From NCBI RefSeq assembly GCF_013009075.1, contig NZ_CP053108.1, positions 496,001-560,000 on the forward strand: 64,000 bases of DNA, in the 5' to 3' direction. This document shows positions 57,169 through 64,000 of the stretch, piece by piece. The notes beneath the pieces are model-generated. The model had not been told where the DNA came from. It worked only from the letters and a program-made list of their open reading frames with translations, and did no database searches. A program made the translations under genes and the position numbers. This stretch comes from Halomonas sp. TA22. Its GTDB lineage: Bacteria; Pseudomonadota; Gammaproteobacteria; Pseudomonadales; Halomonadaceae. Each line of letters starts with the position of its first letter. The first letter of the stretch is position 1.

Positions 57169-58110
57169 TTACGGGCTTTGGTTCGCGGGGATTGAAGCAG
57201 CTCTGTTTGACTCTCCGAGGTGGGAGCGAGCCAAATCGGTGAAGGCCTTGAGCGCGGCAGAAGGGTTGCGTCGGTTCGGATAGTAAAGGCAGAGCGGATC
57301 TTTGGGAGGTGTCCATTCTTTCAGTACTTGTTCGAACTGTCCGGTCTCGATCTCTCGCAGCACGTCGCGCTCCATAAAAAAGCCGAGCCCCACCCCCTCC
57401 TGCACAGCCGCTTTTGCCAGGCTGGTCTCATCAAGCGTGAGTTGGCCGTTGACATCGATCCTGATCACCTCTCCATTACGTTCAAATTGCCATGGATAGA
57501 TAGCGCCATTGGGTAGGCGGATACGTATGCAATGGCACTGGAATAGATCAGCAGGCGTGGTAGGCCGACCGTGCTTGTCCAAATATGCAGGCGAACCGAC
57601 TACTGCATAGCGCTGCGGCCGTCCGAGTGAAATCCCGATCATGTCACTAGGGACAAGGTTCGCTGACCGTACACCGAGATCGAACCCCTCAGCGACAATG
57701 TCTACCAGGCGACCTTCAGTAACGAGTTCGATATGTACCAGCGGATGACGTTTCAGAAACTCCAATACCAGCGGCAGAAGCGCTTCGCGGGCGGCGCTGG
57801 CAAAAGTATTGATACGCAACACGCCCGAAGGTCCGGCGCTGTGGGATCGCACCGCTTCGAGTGCACCGCGTAACTCCTGCAAGGCCGGGCCTACCCGGTC
57901 CACGAACATTCTGCCTGCTTCGGTCAGAGACACGCTGCGTGTCGTGCGATTGAAAAGCCGCGTGCCGAGATTTGTTTCCAGTTTGGCAATGGTATTACTC
58001 AAAGCGGTGGTTGAAACGCCGAGTTCGATAGCTGCCTGTCGAAACGAGGCCCTGCGTGCCACGGCCATTGCTGCTCCGAACTCATTGAGACCAAGGCGAT
58101 GTTCTGGCAT
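57169..58110 (-). CDS. LysR-family regulator of the adjacent SDR operon
   Basis: The 313-residue LysR protein has its HTH in 1-65 ([39 protein letters not shown]). The effector domain fits the CrgA-like group ([45 protein letters not shown]). AGGAT precedes the ATG. It is divergent from the NTF2-like/SDR pair across a 126-bp region that contains repeated AATTATC motifs, and probably regulates that pair. The gene set is bracketed by related direct repeats. Confidence 0.9.
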   Translation of the reverse strand: MPEHRLGLNEFGAAMAVARRASFRQAAIELGVSTTALSNTIAKLETNLGTRLFNRTTRSVSLTEAGRMFVDRVGPALQELRGALEAVRSHSAGPSGVLRINTFASAAREALLPLVLEFLKRHPLVHIELVTEGRLVDIVAEGFDLGVRSANLVPSDMIGISLGRPQRYAVVGSPAYLDKHGRPTTPADLFQCHCIRIRLPNGAIYPWQFERNGEVIRIDVNGQLTLDETSLAKAAVQEGVGLGFFMERDVLREIETGQFEQVLKEWTPPKDPLCLYYPNRRNPSAALKAFTDLARSHLGESNRAASIPANQSP

Positions 58111-58236
58111 TCAATTATCCTGTTTTACGGGATACTTTATCAACCTCTGTACCGATTGAGACAATTATCGGCCGCACTTATCTTATCTGCAAGGTTGCAT
58201 GTTTAACCCAGCCACCCTCAGACAGGAGATCCGGAG

Positions 58237-58566
58237 ATGAACCTTCAACTACCTGAAGTCGTCGAAACGTACTTTAGAATCAGCAATGGCGGCGACAACT
58301 CGTGTGTTGTGGACTGTTTTTGTATAGATGCCACGGTGATCGACGAGAACCAGACACACCAGGGGATCGACGCCATCGAAATCTGGCAACGGAAGGCTAA
58401 GCAAGCATTTACCTACCGTGTCGAGCCTCTGAACACGTCGCAAGAAAACGGCAAGTTAAACGTCAAGGCGCGTGTGGTGGGTAACTTCCCAGGTAGTCCA
58501 GTTGAGCTGGACCACGTGTTCTTGATTGAGCATGATTTGATACGCTCGCTGGAGATTGCACCATGA
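58237..58566 (+). CDS. NTF2/SnoaL-like small protein
   Basis: This 109-residue protein has the SnoaL/NTF2 cone fold: [44 protein letters not shown], then [23 protein letters not shown] and a final strand. Such proteins act as isomerases, dehydratases or binding partners. AGGAG is well placed before the ATG. Its stop overlaps the ATG of the SDR gene (ATGA), so the two proteins likely work together. LysR-controlled NTF2/SDR pairs of this kind are common but uncharacterised. Confidence 0.85.
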   Translation: MNLQLPEVVETYFRISNGGDNSCVVDCFCIDATVIDENQTHQGIDAIEIWQRKAKQAFTYRVEPLNTSQENGKLNVKARVVGNFPGSPVELDHVFLIEHDLIRSLEIAP

Positions 58567-59339
58567 TGGATCTCGAACTGGCGAACAAGCGAGTATTGGT
58601 TACCGGTGGTACTAAAGGTGTCGGACGAGCCGTAGTCGACCTGTTCCTTGCTCAGGGAGCGAAGGTGGTTACCTCTGCCCGGCAGACGACCGTCGACATG
58701 ACGGAGGGGGTATTCGTTACGGCGGATCTCTCGACCCAAGAAGGTTGTGACACCCTGGCGACCGAGGCAAAACGTCTCCTAGGCACGTTGGACATAATCG
58801 TGCATGTGTTGGGTGGTTCGTCGGCCCCCGGCGGCGGGTTCGCTGCGCTGAGCGACAAGCAGTGGCAGAGCGAACTCAACTTGAATCTGTTCCCTGCCGT
58901 GCGTCTGGATCGGGCCTTGCTCCCGGCTATGTTGGAGCGAAACGAAGGTGTCATCATCCATGTGACCTCCATCCAGAGCAAGCTGCCCCTGCCTGAAGCA
59001 ACGACGGCTTACGCCGCTGCCAAAGCAGCGCTCTCGACCTACAGCAAAAGTCTGTCGAAAGAGGTTTCGCCAAAAGGTGTTCGAGTCGTGCGGGTTGCGC
59101 CGGGGTGGGTCGAAACCGAATCATCCGTGGCGCTGGCCGAGCGACTGGCGAAGGAGGCGGGTACGGATTACGAAGGGGGTAAACAGATAATCATGGATTC
59201 AATCGGAGGTATTCCGCTTGGCCGCCCCTCCGCACCGTCCGAGGTTGCCAATCTCATTGCCTTCCTGGCTTCGCCTCGCGCCGCATCCATCACCGGGGCC
59301 GAATTTGTCATCGATGGAGGAACCGTTCCAACAGCCTAG
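58563..59339 (+). CDS. Short-chain dehydrogenase/reductase
   Basis: The 258-residue SDR has the cofactor motif [10 protein letters not shown] (TGxxxGxG), [14 protein letters not shown] in place of NNAG, catalytic Ser in [10 protein letters not shown] and the active site YAAAKAAL (YxxxK). It ends in the usual [12 protein letters not shown]. Two tandem ATG codons (58563, 58566) exist; the first overlaps the preceding stop. It reduces or oxidises a carbonyl/alcohol with NAD(P)H; the substrate is unknown. Confidence 0.92.
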   Translation: MMDLELANKRVLVTGGTKGVGRAVVDLFLAQGAKVVTSARQTTVDMTEGVFVTADLSTQEGCDTLATEAKRLLGTLDIIVHVLGGSSAPGGGFAALSDKQWQSELNLNLFPAVRLDRALLPAMLERNEGVIIHVTSIQSKLPLPEATTAYAAAKAALSTYSKSLSKEVSPKGVRVVRVAPGWVETESSVALAERLAKEAGTDYEGGKQIIMDSIGGIPLGRPSAPSEVANLIAFLASPRAASITGAEFVIDGGTVPTA

Positions 59340-59811
59340 TACCGCTGCCTCATAGATGCGTCAACGACTGACAAGTGAGACTAACGCGAAGCTGCTTTCG
59401 GCCGAGGCGGATATTCGCCAGGCTCCGCTTCTGGCCGAAAGCTGCCTTCCATTTTCTTCTCTCCCGATCGCTACCTACCCGTCTGCTTACCAAGCTGCCT
59501 GCCGCATTGGTTTCTAAAAGGCGCCACCATACGGGCCGAAGGGGTGAAAAATTTATGGCATTAAAGCTGGCAGGATATAAATGAGCACGACGGTATGAGC
59601 GCAACCATCATTCATCAAAAGCGGAATCACTTAAACGGACCGGCAAGCCAGGCGAGAGCGCGAGCCGTGCCTTTTCTAGTCGACGGCTTTCGATTACCGG
59701 CTAAGAGCCCTTGAGCGTGTTAGTCTCGGCTGCGCCAGTGGCATAGGTCGGTTTTCGCCAAGCCGGCGCAGCTCCCCTTCGGGGCATAACTCGAACAACA
59801 CAGGCAATTAC
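59340..59811. other. Gene-free region with direct-repeat copy 2
   Basis: About 470 bp without a supported gene. It contains the second copy of the repeat (59410-59437) inside a larger imperfect inverted repeat made by GAAGCTGCTTTCGGCC and GGCCGAAAGCTGCCTTC around it. The right part would hold the promoter of the SleB-like gene. Nothing else is recognised. Confidence 0.45.
59410..59437 (+). repeat. Direct repeat, copy 2
   Basis: GATATTCGCC, a 5-nt spacer, then CCGCTTCTGGCCG, matching copy 1 at 56843-56867 in both blocks and in orientation. It follows the SDR gene by 71 bp. Confidence 0.6.
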
Positions 59812-60360
59812 ATGCGCGTTTTCTGGCTAGTGGGCTGGTTGTCCCTCGCGCTACCCGTCGCAGCGGCTGGCGCTTCTTCCCAAGTGGAGGAAGCGGTGCG
59901 AAAGGCCGAAGTGCTGGAGCAGGTCATGGCTCCCGATATCGAGGTCACCGAAGCGGCAGAGCCGATCGATGAGCAGGAGGCACAGTCGGTCGATCCGCAG
60001 GGCAGCGATCCCTTGGAAGAACCGCTCACTTGTCTTGCACGCTCCATCTACTGGGAAGCGAAAGGTGTGCCGGGCCACGACATGGAGTCGGTGGCCAATG
60101 TGGTGATGAACCGGCTCGCCGACGAGCGTTTCCCCAATACCATTTGCGATGCCGTGAAGCAGGGCTCCGAGCAGCCCCCCTGCCAGTTCTCATGGTGGTG
60201 CGACGGTCGGCCAGACGAGGTGGTGGAAGGCGAAGTCTACGAGGCGGCCAAGGAAATCGCGCGCCAGGCTCAGAACTTGCGGAAGGCTTCCATCACATGC
60301 CCTACCAGCGTCTCGCAGGCCTGGCTGGCACCGGGCCGCTTGACCAGCTCCAATTGGTAG
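59812..60360 (+). pseudogene. SleB-type cell-wall hydrolase, C-terminus lost
   Basis: The frame starts with a signal peptide (FWLVGWLSLALPVAAAGAS). An acidic linker and a hydrolase_2 (SleB) domain follow: LTCLARSIYWEAKGVPGHDMESVANVVMNRLADERFP and CQFSWWCDGRPDEV. Family similarity ends at about residue 152 (AAKEIARQ). From there the frame runs antisense through the 3' end of the LysR gene for about 30 codons, and the expected TGGALYFH-like end is absent. A deletion or insertion has therefore joined the two genes. The catalytic Glu of the SleB fold (WEAK) is present, but folding of the product is doubtful. Confidence 0.75.
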
Positions 60361-61154
60361 TCACCAAGCGGTGGAAGCAGGCTCGAGTCGATACGCCGCA
60401 GCGGTGGGCGTACCAGGCTCAGCGGAAAGGGCGCCACCGCCAAGTCGGCGAGCATGGCTGCCTCATGACCGGCACAATGCTCGCAGGTATAAGCGATGCG
60501 ATAGCTCATCCCGGCATGGTCCAGCGCGTCGAGAGCCATTCCCCGCCAGGCACAGCCTTGCTGAGCCAGGGCCACCGGCAAGGGTGAACGCTGTGCGGCT
60601 ACGCCCCCCTCCCGCCCAGCCCATACCAGCGGCTCGCTGTGCACGATCTCGCCGCGTACTTCCTGCCCCGGATTGCCGGCGGTAACCAACACCAGGTCGA
60701 GCTCGCCAGCGTCCAGGCGGGCGAGCATCTCTCGGCTGCTGCCCACCACCACATCGACCTGAACCGCCGGGTGGGAGCGGGCAAACTGCGCCAGCACGCC
60801 AGGCAGGATACGTGTCCCCACGTCATCGGTAGTACCGAAGCCCAACCGCCCCGCTACGCTGGGCGCCAGGAACTGTGCCACCGCCTCCTCGTTGAGCTTG
60901 AGCAGGCGCCGCCCATAACCAAGCAGCACCTCGCCTTCTGGGGTAAGCCGTACTTGGCGGGCTTCACGCACGAACAACGCCTGGCCGAGCGTTTCTTCCA
61001 ATCGTTTGATCTGCATGCTGAGCGCCGAGGGCGTGCGGAACACCTGGCGAGCGGCCCGAGTAAAACTGCCGCACTCGGCAATGGCAACGAAGGTGCGCAG
61101 CACATCGGTATCGAGCAGCGGCGTGACAGCATTCGAGAAGACAGGCTGGTTCAT
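60270..61154 (-). CDS. LysR-family regulator
   Basis: The 294-residue LysR protein has its HTH at about 12-75 (LLDTDVLRTFVAIAECGSFTRAARQVFRTPSALSMQIKRLEETLG) and an effector domain (LGFGTTDDVGTRILPGVLAQF, LDLVLVTAGNPGQEV). The ATG at 61154 is used rather than a TTG five codons upstream. It is divergent from the DUF1127 gene, with a 6-bp inverted repeat just upstream. Similar LysR/DUF1127 pairs occur in proteobacteria. Its 3' end is fused to the truncated SleB gene but the coding frame is complete. Confidence 0.9.
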   Translation of the reverse strand: MNQPVFSNAVTPLLDTDVLRTFVAIAECGSFTRAARQVFRTPSALSMQIKRLEETLGQALFVREARQVRLTPEGEVLLGYGRRLLKLNEEAVAQFLAPSVAGRLGFGTTDDVGTRILPGVLAQFARSHPAVQVDVVVGSSREMLARLDAGELDLVLVTAGNPGQEVRGEIVHSEPLVWAGREGGVAAQRSPLPVALAQQGCAWRGMALDALDHAGMSYRIAYTCEHCAGHEAAMLADLAVAPFPLSLVRPPLRRIDSSLLPPLGDYQLELVKRPGASQACETLVGHVMEAFRKF

Positions 61155-61170
61155 CGATCTACTCTTCAAT

Positions 61171-61186
61171 TTATCTTAATAGATAA
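61171..61186. promoter_or_regulatory. Candidate LysR box
   Basis: TTATCT, a 4-nt spacer, then AGATAA lies 17 bp upstream of the lysR start and about 97 bp before the DUF1127 start. The size and AT content fit a LysR autoregulatory site; recognised by eye only. Confidence 0.45.
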
Positions 61187-61282
61187 TGTAGATCTTTTCG
61201 TTGGATTGATCCATTAGGCCAGGCCAAGCTCTTGGACAAGAGGGCGCGACCGTTTGCGCGCCTGATTCTCGGGAGATGCCTG

Positions 61283-61609
61283 ATGTGCCAGCACGAACCG
61301 CTACGCCCGCCCACCCCAGCGGACGACAAACGCCCCACTCCACCGCCCCGACCGGACTTCTTCATGCCGGCCATGCCTCCGCTGGGGCTGATTCATTGGC
61401 TCGAGACCAAATGGTGGGAGTATCGGCGCCGCCGGCAATTTCGCCGGCGTTTCCTCCCGCTGCTGGTCCACGACGACCACAAGCTCGACGACATGGGCCA
61501 TTGCCGCGATGACATCCTGTGGGCCTCGCGGCTGCCGCTGAAGGAGGACGCCGAACAGGCGTTGGCGACGCGCAGGGCGGAGCGCAAGGCGGCAATCTGC
61601 CCGCAGTAG
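61283..61609 (+). CDS. DUF1127 domain protein
   Basis: This 108-residue, strongly basic protein has a proline-rich N-terminus (RPPTPADDKRPTPPPRP). The C-terminal DUF1127-like domain reads RRRRQFRRRFLPLLVHDDHKLDDMG, followed by CRDDILWASRLPLKEDA. DUF1127 proteins are small RNA-binding or stress-related proteins in some alphaproteobacteria. The ATG at 61283 has GGGAG at good distance. It is divergent from a LysR regulator, which probably controls it. Confidence 0.8.
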   Translation: MCQHEPLRPPTPADDKRPTPPPRPDFFMPAMPPLGLIHWLETKWWEYRRRRQFRRRFLPLLVHDDHKLDDMGHCRDDILWASRLPLKEDAEQALATRRAERKAAICPQ

Positions 61610-61675
61610 GCAAGAACAATGGTATTAGCCACGCGGCGCATCCATTAACGAACGAGGTAGCCCCATGTATTAGTG

Positions 61676-61871
61676 TCTTACTTCGTGCGCGAGGAGATCG
61701 CGCCAGCGCTCCTGAAGATCATCGCCTCGTTACGCAACGGGAGCTGAGGCAATAATCCTCGGCTGTACCGAAATCGCCCTGCTGGTGCAGCAGAGCCACA
61801 CCGCGGTGCCGTTCTACGACACCACGGCCATTCATGCCGAAGAGGCGATTAAGTGGGCGCTCAGGAATTGA
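61676..61871 (+). pseudogene. C-terminal remnant of an aspartate/glutamate racemase-family gene
   Basis: From about 61743 a frame reads AEAIILGCTEIALLVQQ and continues through VPFYDTTAIHAEEAIKWAL to a stop at 61869-61871, the typical racemase C-terminus with the catalytic Cys in GCTEI. The preceding segment (VREEIAPALLKIIASLRNG) fits the family but lies in another frame, so there is a frameshift near 61745. The N-terminal two thirds are absent. Confidence 0.8.
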
Positions 61872-61880
61872 GGGAGGAGG

Positions 61881-62084
61881 TCAGGCGTAAGTGTTGATCT
61901 GGGTGCCCACCATCCCGTCATTGGCCAACTGCGGCTGCAGCGAAGCCGAGGCCATCAGCGCGGCAACCTGATCCTTCTGCATGTCCAGCGCTTCCTTGTA
62001 GACTTCGAGCTGCACCTGCTGCGCGGCCTGGGCCTGCTGCATGACCAGGGCCTGCCCCACGATGGTGTTGACGGCTGAATCCAT
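61881..62084 (-). CDS. YjfB-family putative motility protein
   Basis: The 67-residue protein starts MDSAVNTIVGQALVMQQAQAAQQVQL and contains a glutamine-rich amphipathic helix and the end LANDGMVGTQINTYA, matching the small YjfB_2/putative motility family. AGGAG lies 7-8 nt before the ATG. No flagellar genes are nearby. Function is not established. Confidence 0.75.
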   Translation of the reverse strand: MDSAVNTIVGQALVMQQAQAAQQVQLEVYKEALDMQKDQVAALMASASLQPQLANDGMVGTQINTYA

Positions 62085-62293
62085 ATTTTCGCTCCTGTTA
62101 TTGGTTCTTTTAATGGCCCACGCTAACAGCGAAGAGGAGCAATGGCAAAAGCGCACCTCAGAAAGCCCATGAACAACGCCCAGTCACTGGAGTATGATTC
62201 CGCCTGGCCGGATGGACGTCTTGGCCGGCGTTGCCTCCATGGCCATCGCCGACACCCTGTTCGACCCACTGCTCGATTACGGCTACGTGACAA

Positions 62294-62320
62294 AAGCGCC
62301 GCCACCCTAGGGTGGTGGCT
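62294..62320 (-). terminator. Terminator of the amino-acid-binding protein gene
   Basis: On the minus strand an 11-12-bp GC-rich near-perfect stem (AGCCACCACCCT / AGGGTGGCGGC) is followed by GCTTTTG. It begins about 15 nt after the stop codon. Confidence 0.7.
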
Positions 62321-62333
62321 GCACATGCAGTAT

Positions 62334-63083
62334 TCAATCTGCAAAATAGCTTGAGTAGAGAGCATCGAAGGTGCCGTCTTCCTTGAGCTCGGCCATGGCG
62401 CTGTTGAATGCCTCCACCAAGTCCGTGTCGCGCTGGCGGAATGCGGCACCGATGCCGGGCCCATAGATCGACTCAGGACCGGTCACCAGCTCCCCCTGAC
62501 GGGCAAAACGATCATCACTGAGCATGGTTTCCTGAGCCAGGGGAAATGCGGTGAAGACCAGATCGAGGCGTCCGGCATGCATGTCGACAACCACCGAACC
62601 CGAATCGCCATAGCGCTTGATCTCGGCCTGGGGATAGAACTGGGTCACGTATTCATCCTGTATGGTCCCCTGTTGCACGCCGATGGCCTTACTCTCGAGC
62701 GTGCCCTCCAAATCATGCTCGGCCCCGGCCTTGCCTACCCAAACCGATGGCACCTGGTAATAAGGTTCGGAGAAAAGGACCTGGCGCGACCGCTCCTCGG
62801 TAATGTTCATTGCCGAGGCGATGAAATCGTATTTGCGTGCCTGCAGCCCCGGGATGATGCCATCCCAAGGCTGTTCAACCCATTCACACTCACGCTGCAT
62901 GCGCTCGCAAGCGTGGTTGACGAGCTCGACCTCGAAGCCGGCCATGGTGCCGTCAGGCAATTTGTACTGATACGGCTCGTAGGGAACATCTACACCGATA
63001 CGCAGCGGCCTTTCATCGGCGTTCGCTATGCCCCCGAGCAGCGCAGCGGATAGAAACAAGGCGGTAGATGTCTGAATTCTCAT
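62334..63083 (-). CDS. ABC transporter periplasmic amino-acid-binding protein
   Basis: The 249-residue protein has a signal peptide (TALFLSAALLGGIANA) and the family-3 solute-binding fold: LRIGVDVPYEPYQYKLPDGTMAGFEVEL, YDFIASAMNITEERSRQVLFSEPYY and LESKAIGVQQGT. It resembles ArgT/HisJ-type polar amino-acid receptors. GAGGAC precedes the ATG at 63083; a longer in-frame start lacks support. No permease or ATPase genes are visible, so they may be elsewhere. The adjacent oxidoreductase could act on the same amino acid (inference). Confidence 0.92.
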   Translation of the reverse strand: MRIQTSTALFLSAALLGGIANADERPLRIGVDVPYEPYQYKLPDGTMAGFEVELVNHACERMQRECEWVEQPWDGIIPGLQARKYDFIASAMNITEERSRQVLFSEPYYQVPSVWVGKAGAEHDLEGTLESKAIGVQQGTIQDEYVTQFYPQAEIKRYGDSGSVVVDMHAGRLDLVFTAFPLAQETMLSDDRFARQGELVTGPESIYGPGIGAAFRQRDTDLVEAFNSAMAELKEDGTFDALYSSYFAD

Positions 63084-63141
63084 AATATTGTCCTCGCTGG
63101 TTATTGTGTTTGTGAGCGTGCGTGTTTGGGGTCGCGTTGTT

Positions 63142-64000
63142 TTAGGGAGGAGCGAGATAATCTCGCCTGGAAAACTCACCGAACTCCTCGCCGAGCCGGT
63201 CGTTCAGGATCGAGTCGGCCAAGGGGCCGGCATGAAGGGCCGCCAAGCTGATACCGCTATGGCTACTGACCCCATACGCCCCAGGACACACCTGCGCGGC
63301 TTCGTAAAGCGGGTTGCCATCGGTCGTCATGACGCGTAGCGCCCCCCAGGCGCGCACCACCTGGGCTTGGGCGAGAAAAGGGAAGATACGCACCGCGCGC
63401 TCGGCCAGACGCAGCATCACATCGTTCGTCACGCCCCTATCACATCCAACTTCTTCCTGGGTGTCGCCGATCAGGTAACCGCCACTTGCCGTCTGTCGAA
63501 TCTGTGGCGTGGGGAGCAGTTCCCGCCTTGGCATACGCTCGGTGATCAGGACTTGGCCACGTACTGGACGAACAGCTCCACTGAGACCGACCATCGGCGC
63601 CAGCGATGCACTGCCGAGGCCAGCGGCAACAACAACTCTTTCAGCCTCGAAGGCACCTTTGGTCGTCTCGGCGCGAAAGCCATTCGCGAGAGGGACGAGC
63701 CGCTGTACTTCGGAGCCAGGTCGGTAGTCGAGCCCAAGTCGATGGGTGGCCGTGAAGAGTGCACGCAACAGGTAGAGAGGATTGCAGTGGCCATCGTGGG
63801 GGGACCAGGTTCCGCCATGCACCCTTTCCCCAAGCCCAGGCAGAAACGGCGCCAAGGCATGGCGGTCTAGATACTCCCACTGAAAGCGACGAGCAAGATA
63901 GGGGGAGGCTTGCTGAACAAGGGCATAGTCGCGCTTTCGCGCCTTGGCCTCATCCGCGTCGAAGCAGAGGTCGACGCCCCCCCGGCATTCATATTCGAGG
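63142..64000 (-). CDS. FAD-dependent amino-acid oxidoreductase (DadA/glycine oxidase-like), 5' part outside window
   Basis: About 286 C-terminal residues are visible and the frame is open to the right edge. Recognisable DAO-fold parts are DYRPGSEVQRLVPLANGFRAET, the FAD-region VVVAAGLGSASLAPMVGLSGAVRPVRGQVLITER and the C-terminal GAYGVSSHSGISLAALHAGPLADSIL. There is no N-terminal dinucleotide motif within the window. Such enzymes deaminate D-amino acids, glycine or sarcosine-like amines. It lies 58 bp upstream of the amino-acid-binding protein gene on the same strand and is probably cotranscribed with it. Confidence 0.85.
   Translation of the reverse strand, partial: LEYECRGGVDLCFDADEAKARKRDYALVQQASPYLARRFQWEYLDRHALAPFLPGLGERVHGGTWSPHDGHCNPLYLLRALFTATHRLGLDYRPGSEVQRLVPLANGFRAETTKGAFEAERVVVAAGLGSASLAPMVGLSGAVRPVRGQVLITERMPRRELLPTPQIRQTASGGYLIGDTQEEVGCDRGVTNDVMLRLAERAVRIFPFLAQAQVVRAWGALRVMTTDGNPLYEAAQVCPGAYGVSSHSGISLAALHAGPLADSILNDRLGEEFGEFSRRDYLAPP

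Overview
The window looks like chromosomal DNA of a halophilic gammaproteobacterium, most probably Halomonas or a close relative. This is inferred from the high-GC coding sequence, the FruB (EIIA-HPr-EI)/FruK/FruA operon, a TAXI-type TRAP transporter with a UspA gene, and the many LysR and transporter genes. No rRNA, tRNA or CRISPR was seen.

Left part (1-24 kb). A tightly overlapping minus-strand operon runs glgA, a GlgB-like gene, treZ and malQ (cut by the left edge). The GlgB-like protein has lost all three catalytic acids. Next come a periplasmic PQQ sugar dehydrogenase, an SPW-repeat membrane protein with a thioredoxin-reductase-like flavoprotein, an ExaC-type aldehyde dehydrogenase, and the fructose PTS operon fruBKA with divergent fruR and a good Cra/FruR-like operator. 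A hybrid sensor kinase (HisKA-HATPase-REC-HPt) then follows, preceded in its operon by a small periplasmic protein of the oxidoreductase-molybdopterin-binding (SUOX-like) type, beside a MOSC protein.

Middle (24-47 kb). This holds a TAXI TRAP transporter plus UspA; a LysR/PrpF/TctC/TctA-TctB-fusion cluster for tricarboxylate-like compounds; an EamA exporter; a DUF192 protein; a second copy of the small periplasmic protein, coupled by a GTGA overlap to a diguanylate cyclase; modABC; an ADP-ribosylglycohydrolase; lipoproteins including a FlgO-like one; nfo; a GAF-GGDEF-EAL phosphodiesterase; and an OmpA-family protein.

Right part (47-64 kb). This is a plastic region rich in broken genes: VOC, SDR, APC permease, SleB hydrolase and racemase fragments, a complete IS3-family element with inverted repeats and a TAT target duplication, and an AT-rich, multiply frameshifted AAA_13 ATPase (a decayed RloC/PrrC-like gene). 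A LysR/NTF2/SDR cassette is flanked by related direct repeats. A periplasmic amino-acid-binding protein and a DadA-like oxidoreductase lie at the right edge.

The most interesting signal is the repeated module of a cysteine-free SUOX-fold-like periplasmic protein plus a membrane sensor with what looks like a shared helical periplasmic domain. In one locus the output is a phosphorelay kinase and in the other a diguanylate cyclase, and each locus lies beside molybdenum-related genes. I infer a periplasmic ligand-sensing system; its ligand is unknown.
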